NCBI GenBank assembly: GCA_041655595.1
Contig: JBBAFB010000094.1
Location: forward strand, 1-8,566
Direction of reading: 5' to 3'
Length of the DNA: 8,566 nucleotides
Source of the DNA: JBBAFB01 sp041655595
Lineage (GTDB): Bacteria; Bacillota; DULZ01
Part shown: one piece after another, positions 6,257 to 8,566 of the stretch
How the letters are laid out: every line of letters starts with the position of its first letter
Numbering within the stretch: the stretch's first letter is position 1
The notes under the pieces: model-generated
The model's input: only the letters and a program-made list of their open reading frames with translations
The model's database searches: none
What the model was told of the DNA's origin: nothing
Translations under genes and position numbers: made by a program

Positions 6257-6637
6257 ATGTTTAATATTGATGCCCGAAGCAGTACCCCCATTTACGAACA
6301 GATTATGGGGCAGATAAAGGAAGCCATCATGCGGGGTTTATTGGAACCGGGGGAGAAGCTGCCTTCGGTCCGGGAAATGTCCACCCTGTTAACCGTCAAT
6401 CCCAACACCGTTAGCAAGGCCTATCAGGAGTTGGAAAGGGAAAAAGCGATTGAAACCATCAGGGGCAGGGGAACCTTTGTTGTTGAGAATTACCAACCCA
6501 GGATGGATGAGGAGAGAATGCAGGGTATTAAAAACTCGTTGAGAAAAGCAGTCGTTGAAAGCTACTACCTGGGCATTGGCCCGGAGGAATTATCAGCCAT
6601 GCTGGAAAATGCTTTTAAAGAACTAGATGAGAGGTGA
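6257..6637 (+). CDS. GntR-family transcriptional repressor, YtrA subfamily
   Basis: This 126-residue DNA-binding protein has a winged helix-turn-helix at about 10-76. The typical family opening is TPIYEQI (10-16), the GNTR signature is PGEKLPSVREMSTLL (31-45), the recognition helix is around NPNTVSKAYQELE (48-60), and the wing ends in IRGRGTFVV (68-76). The remaining 50 or so residues are too short for a FadR or MocR effector domain, which defines the YtrA subfamily. YtrA-type genes usually precede ABC transporter genes and repress them; in Bacillus subtilis the ytr operon responds to cell-wall antibiotics. The downstream ABC gene begins within a few bases of this stop, consistent with that arrangement. 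The effector here is unknown. The strong upstream promoter with inverted repeats suggests autorepression. Confidence 0.93.
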   Translation: MFNIDARSSTPIYEQIMGQIKEAIMRGLLEPGEKLPSVREMSTLLTVNPNTVSKAYQELEREKAIETIRGRGTFVVENYQPRMDEERMQGIKNSLRKAVVESYYLGIGPEELSAMLENAFKELDER

Positions 6638-6642
6638 GCGAA

Positions 6643-7539
6643 GTGATAGAGATAAATAATGTGACCAAAATTTTGGGTGGCAGAGAAATTTTAAAGGATA
6701 TTAACCTCGGGGTAACCAAAGGTAAAGTTTTCGGTCTAATCGGTGAAAACGGTGCGGGCAAAACTACTTTGATAAAATGTTTGACAGGAATTTTTTTGCC
6801 GGATCAAGGCAGTATTAAAATCCTGGGTGAAGAAGTTTACGATAATCTAAAGGTGAAAGAGCAAATTGGCTATGTGGCAGATCAGAATAAATTTTTTCCG
6901 GATATGAAGATTAAAGAATTACTGCGCTTCTACCAGTTCACTTATCCCAAGTTCTCCATAGACAGGTTCGTACAAATTAATGAGATTTTAGAGCTGGATA
7001 TTCAAAAAAGTGTCAAAAAATTATCCAAGGGAATGCAAACTCGCCTTTCTCTGGTGCTCAATTTAAGTATTTTTCCTGAAGTATTGATTTTAGATGAACC
7101 TACCTCCGGCCTAGACCCTTTAGTTAAGAGACAGATAACAAATTTATTGTTAGAGGAAGTGGAGAAGCGAGGAGTTACCATCTTTATTTCTTCCCACCAC
7201 CTAAGTGATTTGGAAAGAATTTGTGATAACATAGCTATTATCCGTCGGGGAAAAATCCAATATCATAATTCCCTGGAGGCCATGAAAAGAAATGTGCGCA
7301 AATTGCAAGTGGCCTTTCAGGAAGCGGCTCCTTCCAATTTGAAGGAGTGGCCCGGGGTGATGGCGGTGGAACAGTTAGGCAAGGTTTATCAGCTGGTTAT
7401 TAAGGACCATGTTCAGGAATTTGAGGCTAAACTACAGCAATACCAACTACTATTGTTGGAGGAAGTGGATCTAAGTCTGGAGGATATGTATATTTACTCA
7501 GCAGGGGAGGGGTTAAAAAATGACAAAGTATTGGTCTAA
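6643..7539 (+). CDS. ABC transporter ATP-binding protein (YtrB/EcsA-type)
   Basis: This is the ATPase subunit expected to power the adjacent membrane permease. Numbered from the GTG at 6643 (298 residues), it shows Walker A GENGAGKT (34-41), the Q-loop at Q81, the signature LSKGMQ (127-132, a common LSGGQ variant in this group), Walker B VLILDEP (147-153), the D-loop SGLDP (155-159) and the H-loop His185. A further 90 or so residues form a C-terminal accessory region typical of ABC-2-type ATPases. A GTG at 6634 would overlap the repressor stop by four bases and add three residues. The start at 6643 is preferred because GAGGTGA (6631-6637) is spaced correctly for it and the protein then begins MIEINNVTK, as in relatives. 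The 3' end overlaps the permease gene by 20 bases. It is probably co-transcribed from the promoter at 6170 and repressed by the GntR protein. Confidence 0.94.
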   Translation: MIEINNVTKILGGREILKDINLGVTKGKVFGLIGENGAGKTTLIKCLTGIFLPDQGSIKILGEEVYDNLKVKEQIGYVADQNKFFPDMKIKELLRFYQFTYPKFSIDRFVQINEILELDIQKSVKKLSKGMQTRLSLVLNLSIFPEVLILDEPTSGLDPLVKRQITNLLLEEVEKRGVTIFISSHHLSDLERICDNIAIIRRGKIQYHNSLEAMKRNVRKLQVAFQEAAPSNLKEWPGVMAVEQLGKVYQLVIKDHVQEFEAKLQQYQLLLLEEVDLSLEDMYIYSAGEGLKNDKVLV

Positions 7540-8566
7540 GGCTCTTTTCTATCGGTCCAGGAAAGATATTGCCGGGATAGTGGGTGCCTTTACGGCCGTA
7601 TTAATTATGCTTAAGGTTTACCCTCTAATATCCTACCTTAATATTTTGAAAGAGGAGGCTTCCGTCAATAAATTAGGGGGCGGCTGGTATCACTGGTTTG
7701 AAAAAGCCTTAATGGTAGAATTTGAGGGATTAATTCCTTTTGTTGTCTTCGGAGTTGTTGCCTTGGTTATCAGCCTTTTTAGGCATGATCGGCTGGATAC
7801 AACAGGGGATCTTTTGGGCAGTCTTCCTTTTACCAAAAAACAAATCATTGTGACAAAATGGCTAACGGGCGCCTTGGTTGTTATCGTTCCTTTTTTGCTA
7901 GTTTTTTTACTGTTGAGCTTATTCTATGGGACAAATAGCTACTGGATTACCACCCCCTATAGCACCATTCCTTTCTGGACCTTAATGAATTTGGCTTTAG
8001 CACTAACAATTTTCAGCTTTTTATTTATGGTGCAAACCTTGATGGGGCATAGTACCTATGGGGGTATAGTGGGGGCAATTTGCATTGTCACTCCGGGTTA
8101 TCTGTTATTGGCAGGCTCTCAGGTGTTGGGTAAGCTTTTGTATAGTTATCAAAACTCGATTGTAGTGGCTATGGAAAGACTAGCCCCTAAAACTTTAATT
8201 TGGCAGGTGTTGGAACCTGGTATTACCAGCGAGTCTCTTTTTACCACGCCGGTCAAATATTATTATTATTATCCTAATTTCAGCTTAAAGTTGGTTATTT
8301 TATTGGCAATGATCAGCCTCTTCTTTTGGATTTCACTCAAGGCTTATCAAGCCAACCGCCTAGAGAAAAACGGGGAAATACTGATGTTTGGCTTTTTAGA
8401 ACCGGTCCTAATTTGGGGCTTTGCTCTTTGCTTGGGTTTATTTTTCCCCAATATTTTTGGTTGGAGCTTTGAAACCAATAACCTTCTTTTTATTATCTAT
8501 ATCATCTTGGGCATGGCCTTGGGCTATTTTATCGCCAGAGGTGCGGTAGCCATGGCCAAGGACAAA
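7520..8566 (+). CDS. ABC-2-type transporter permease (YtrC/D-like), partial at 3' end
   Basis: The frame starts with ATG at 7520 and stays open to the window edge (349 codons, no stop), so the 3' end is missing. A strong ribosome binding site, GGGGAGGGG (7504-7512), lies inside the ATPase gene 7 bases before the ATG, and the two genes overlap by 20 bases, implying translational coupling. The protein begins MTKYWSKALFYRSRKDI and has about eight hydrophobic segments: near 17-37, 70-88, 115-135, 152-175, 180-205, 256-275, 296-313 and 322-341. Positions 83-115 (LISLFRHDRLDTTGDLLGSLPFTKKQIIVTKW) resemble the cytoplasmic loop of ABC-2 permeases, where 'LP.T...I...K' recurs. It is therefore the likely membrane partner of the ATPase. 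A stretch of five tyrosines (247-251) is encoded by five tandem TAT codons. The substrate is unknown; a second permease may follow beyond the window. Confidence 0.88.
   Translation, partial: MTKYWSKALFYRSRKDIAGIVGAFTAVLIMLKVYPLISYLNILKEEASVNKLGGGWYHWFEKALMVEFEGLIPFVVFGVVALVISLFRHDRLDTTGDLLGSLPFTKKQIIVTKWLTGALVVIVPFLLVFLLLSLFYGTNSYWITTPYSTIPFWTLMNLALALTIFSFLFMVQTLMGHSTYGGIVGAICIVTPGYLLLAGSQVLGKLLYSYQNSIVVAMERLAPKTLIWQVLEPGITSESLFTTPVKYYYYYPNFSLKLVILLAMISLFFWISLKAYQANRLEKNGEILMFGFLEPVLIWGFALCLGLFFPNIFGWSFETNNLLFIIYIILGMALGYFIARGAVAMAKDK

Overview
The window looks like chromosomal DNA from a low-to-moderate-GC anaerobic Firmicute, probably a Clostridia/Peptococcaceae-type bacterium. This is inferred from strong AGGAGG-type ribosome binding sites, sigma-A-like promoters, GTG starts, a YtrA-type GntR/ABC operon, and a molybdenum/tungsten enzyme of the acetylene-hydratase-like group. 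Nothing here fixes the genus. No RNA genes, insertion sequences, CRISPR arrays or phage genes were found.

Layout. (1) Positions 2-2194 (+) encode a complete 730-residue molybdopterin enzyme with an N-terminal [4Fe-4S] motif and a cysteine metal ligand. (2) Positions 2195-2532 are an AT-rich intergenic stretch with a hairpin, promoter candidates and operator-like palindromes. (3) Positions 2533-3921 (+) encode a 14-helix DHA2-type MFS exporter. (4) A compact hairpin at 3920-3941 serves as terminator for this gene and for the convergent catalase. (5) Positions 3943-6006 (-) encode a large-subunit, KatE/HPII-like catalase with a C-terminal class-I-amidotransferase-like domain. Its distal haem pocket is unusual because the normally invariant Asn is Ser. 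(6) Positions 6007-6256 are a divergent regulatory region with one promoter for each direction. (7) Positions 6257 to the window end (+) form a tightly packed operon: a GntR/YtrA-family repressor, an ABC ATPase, and an ABC-2-type permease that runs off the edge.

How they work together. The GntR-ABC-permease genes overlap or nearly overlap and share one promoter, so they are probably a self-regulated export or envelope-stress unit. The exporter and the catalase appear to be single-gene units. Each has a perfect palindrome overlapping its predicted promoter, which suggests dedicated repressors not encoded next to them. The molybdopterin enzyme has no iron-sulphur or membrane partner in view, although what lies upstream cannot be seen.

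The points most worth a second look are the altered catalase active site and the acetylene-hydratase-like enzyme that keeps the metal-binding cysteine but lacks the residues known to matter for acetylene hydration. Family comparisons use remembered reference sequences (E. coli HPII, bovine catalase, Pelobacter acetylene hydratase); no alignment was run.
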